From NCBI GenBank assembly GCA_035524095.1, contig DATKPK010000180.1:29417-93416 (forward strand): a DNA stretch of 64,000 bases, read 5' to 3'. Below the pieces are notes generated by a model, which did no database searches, was not told where the DNA came from, and worked only from the letters and a program-made list of their open reading frames with translations. The DNA comes from DATJUF01 sp035524095 (GTDB taxonomy: Bacteria; Desulfobacterota; Binatia; Binatales; Binataceae). Numbering within the stretch: the stretch's first letter is position 1; each line of letters starts with the position of its first letter. Made by a program: the position numbers and the translations under genes. Positions 62,706 to 64,000 of the stretch are shown here, in pieces.

Positions 62706-63577
62706 TGGGCCTATTAAATCATAGCGTTGACGGCTGTGGAGTTACTTCCCACGGCGATACTAACTGGCGGCTCCACGTGCCGCAAAATGAGCTGGCTCCG
62801 ACGTTGCGCGAGGAATTGATCGGGTTGGCGCGCACAGCGATCGCAGGCCGGATGGGCGCGCCGCACCATCGCTCCCGTTACGCCGATACCTGGGCAGCAA
62901 CCGTCGGTGGAACCGCTGGATTCGGCATCTTCATCAAATTGATGGAAGCGCCGCGAGGTATCGCATGGCTCAAGCGGATCGCCAAAGGCTCGCGCGGCGC
63001 GCATATTGAACGAATCACGCAAGCGCTCAACGACTCGGGTTTCAGCGCCCCTTCGGTGCTGCTGCGCGCCACTAATCACGCTGGCGCCGAACTGGTTATT
63101 ACGGAGCAAGCCGAAGGCGACGGGCCTTTGCGCGCGCTCGCCCGTCTCGCCGGTCCGTTGGCACGCAAACGCGCACTTTTGCGAGGGTTCGGCCGCGAAC
63201 TCGCGCGGTTCCATCGATGCGGCTTCGTCCACGGTGACTTGACCCCCTTCAATATATTCTTTATCCGCGGCGAACCGATTCGTTTCGCCTTGATCGACAA
63301 TGAGCGGACGCGGCGCATCTCAATTCTGATGGGACAGCGGCCGCGGCTACGCAATCTGGTGCAACTCGGACGCTTCGCGCTGCCTCATCTCAGCCGAACC
63401 GATCGGCTCCGCGTCCTTAACGGTTACGCTGAGCTGAAGAGTCCGTCTGCCCGTCGTGTACTAACCCGGCGTCTCGCCGCGATGCTCGACCGGCGGCTGA
63501 AACGCGATGGCGGTCTTGCGCCGGTTCCCGCGATGCGCGCCGACCCGTCCGAAAGTCGCCGTCGGGAGCGTCCTTGA
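62705..63577 (+). CDS. Lipopolysaccharide kinase (Kdo/WaaP-like) family protein
   Basis: 290 residues from ATG 62705, overlapping the GT9 stop by one base. A eukaryotic-kinase-like fold is suggested by IFIKLMEAP (the ATP-contact Lys), the catalytic loop HRCGFVHGDLTPFNIFF (Asp in HGDLTPFN) and the DFG-equivalent FALIDNERTRR. These kinases phosphorylate Kdo or heptose in the LPS core, or act on related lipid glycans. The context between two glycosyltransferases supports an envelope role. Stop overlaps the next start (TGATG). Confidence 0.88.
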   Translation: MGLLNHSVDGCGVTSHGDTNWRLHVPQNELAPTLREELIGLARTAIAGRMGAPHHRSRYADTWAATVGGTAGFGIFIKLMEAPRGIAWLKRIAKGSRGAHIERITQALNDSGFSAPSVLLRATNHAGAELVITEQAEGDGPLRALARLAGPLARKRALLRGFGRELARFHRCGFVHGDLTPFNIFFIRGEPIRFALIDNERTRRISILMGQRPRLRNLVQLGRFALPHLSRTDRLRVLNGYAELKSPSARRVLTRRLAAMLDRRLKRDGGLAPVPAMRADPSESRRRERP

Positions 63578-64000
63578 TGGGACCCGCCATCTCGGTCGTG
63601 ATACCCGCCTACAACGAAGTGGCGACTATCGGCGAGGTGATTGCGCGAGTGCAGGCATGCGGGTTCGAGCATGAGATCATCGTGGTCGATGATGCCTCCA
63701 CTGACGGCACCCGCGAGTATCTGCAAAAGCTTGAAGATCCGACTGTCCGATGCTTTTTCCATGCGGTGAATCGCGGCAAAGGCGCGGCTCTCCGCCTCGG
63801 CTTCGCCGCGGCCCGCAACGAGTTCGTGATCGTGCAAGATGCCGATCTGGAATATGACCCACAAGATTACTTGACGGTATTAAAGCCGCTGCAGGACGGC
63901 CGTGCCGATATGGTCTACGGCTCGCGTTTCCTCGGCGGACCGCATCGCGTGATGTTCTATTGGCACTATCTCGGTAACCGTCTCCTCACGCTGATCTCCA
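63577..64000 (+). CDS. Glycosyltransferase family 2 (dolichol-phosphate mannosyltransferase-like), 5' part
   Basis: Begins ATG 63577-63579 overlapping the previous stop and runs off the right edge after 141 codons. SVVIPAYNEVATIGEVI, IIVVDDASTDGT, RGKGAALRLGFAAARNEFVIV, the metal-binding QDADLEYDP and MVYGSRFLGGPHR give a GT-A fold of the DPM1/polyprenyl-phosphate type. It probably transfers a sugar to undecaprenyl phosphate or to a lipid glycan. The C-terminal half, and whether it has membrane helices, cannot be seen. Confidence 0.9.
   Translation, partial: MGPAISVVIPAYNEVATIGEVIARVQACGFEHEIIVVDDASTDGTREYLQKLEDPTVRCFFHAVNRGKGAALRLGFAAARNEFVIVQDADLEYDPQDYLTVLKPLQDGRADMVYGSRFLGGPHRVMFYWHYLGNRLLTLIS

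Overview
The window is 64 kb of bacterial chromosome. It is rich in G+C (coding codons mostly end in G or C), densely coding, and has genes on both strands. I see no rRNA, tRNA, CRISPR array, insertion sequence or prophage. The gene content suggests a Gram-negative, probably aerobic heterotroph from the broad Deltaproteobacteria/Desulfobacterota sphere. The evidence is heptosyltransferase and LPS-kinase-like genes, an AsmA-like DUF748 protein, GlnD, a split glycine decarboxylase, the PrkA/YeaH/SpoVR module, and a scattered catabolic set (CaiB/BaiF, crotonase, HCCA isomerase, SDR, carboxymuconolactone decarboxylase-like, FAH). The mix resembles uncultivated Candidatus Binatota (Binatia), but that placement is inference and no marker gene was placed on a tree.

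Layout. 1-1.2 kb: two tandem isoprenylcysteine methyltransferase-like paralogues, the first cut by the window edge. 1.4-6.3 kb: a very large DUF748 envelope protein and a 3-methyladenine DNA glycosylase. 6.4-7.3 kb: a secreted protein built of HP/NP-rich repeats. 7.4-11.9 kb: a catabolic operon (SDR, HCCA isomerase, crotonase) divergent from an HxlR regulator, with three related half-sites between them, then a membrane protein and a metallo-beta-lactamase-fold hydrolase. 12.3-17.1 kb: prkA-yeaH-spoVR, a stress/stationary-phase kinase module. 17.2-24.4 kb: class III aminotransferase, GH88-like hydrolase, dienelactone hydrolase, DedA, carboxymuconolactone decarboxylase-like protein, CaiB/BaiF CoA-transferase and FAH-family hydrolase.

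24.5-33.6 kb: a small lipoprotein, a KimA-like APC permease and folD on the minus strand, back to back with gcvT-gcvPA-gcvPB. This is a one-carbon cluster without gcvH. A DUF4279 gene and mobA follow; mobA contains a perfect 24-bp inverted repeat and seems to lack an ordinary start codon. 33.7-47 kb: aldehyde dehydrogenase, then a long rightward series of housekeeping genes: mutS, amidase, glnD, xerD, site-2 protease, scpA, scpB, a membrane rhodanese and a MauE-like protein. Several of these are translationally coupled. They link mismatch repair, cell-wall splitting, nitrogen sensing, chromosome dimer resolution and condensin.

47-57.8 kb: a signalling island of three histidine kinases, a single-domain response regulator and an NtrC-type activator, plus a lipoprotein propeller. 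The largest kinase has lost several catalytic residues and looks like a pseudokinase. 58-64 kb: glutathione S-transferase, acetyl-CoA hydrolase/transferase-like enzyme, a secreted beta-barrel-like protein, a lone nuoA, and the start of an envelope glycan operon (GT9, LPS-kinase-like, GT2) that runs off the right edge.
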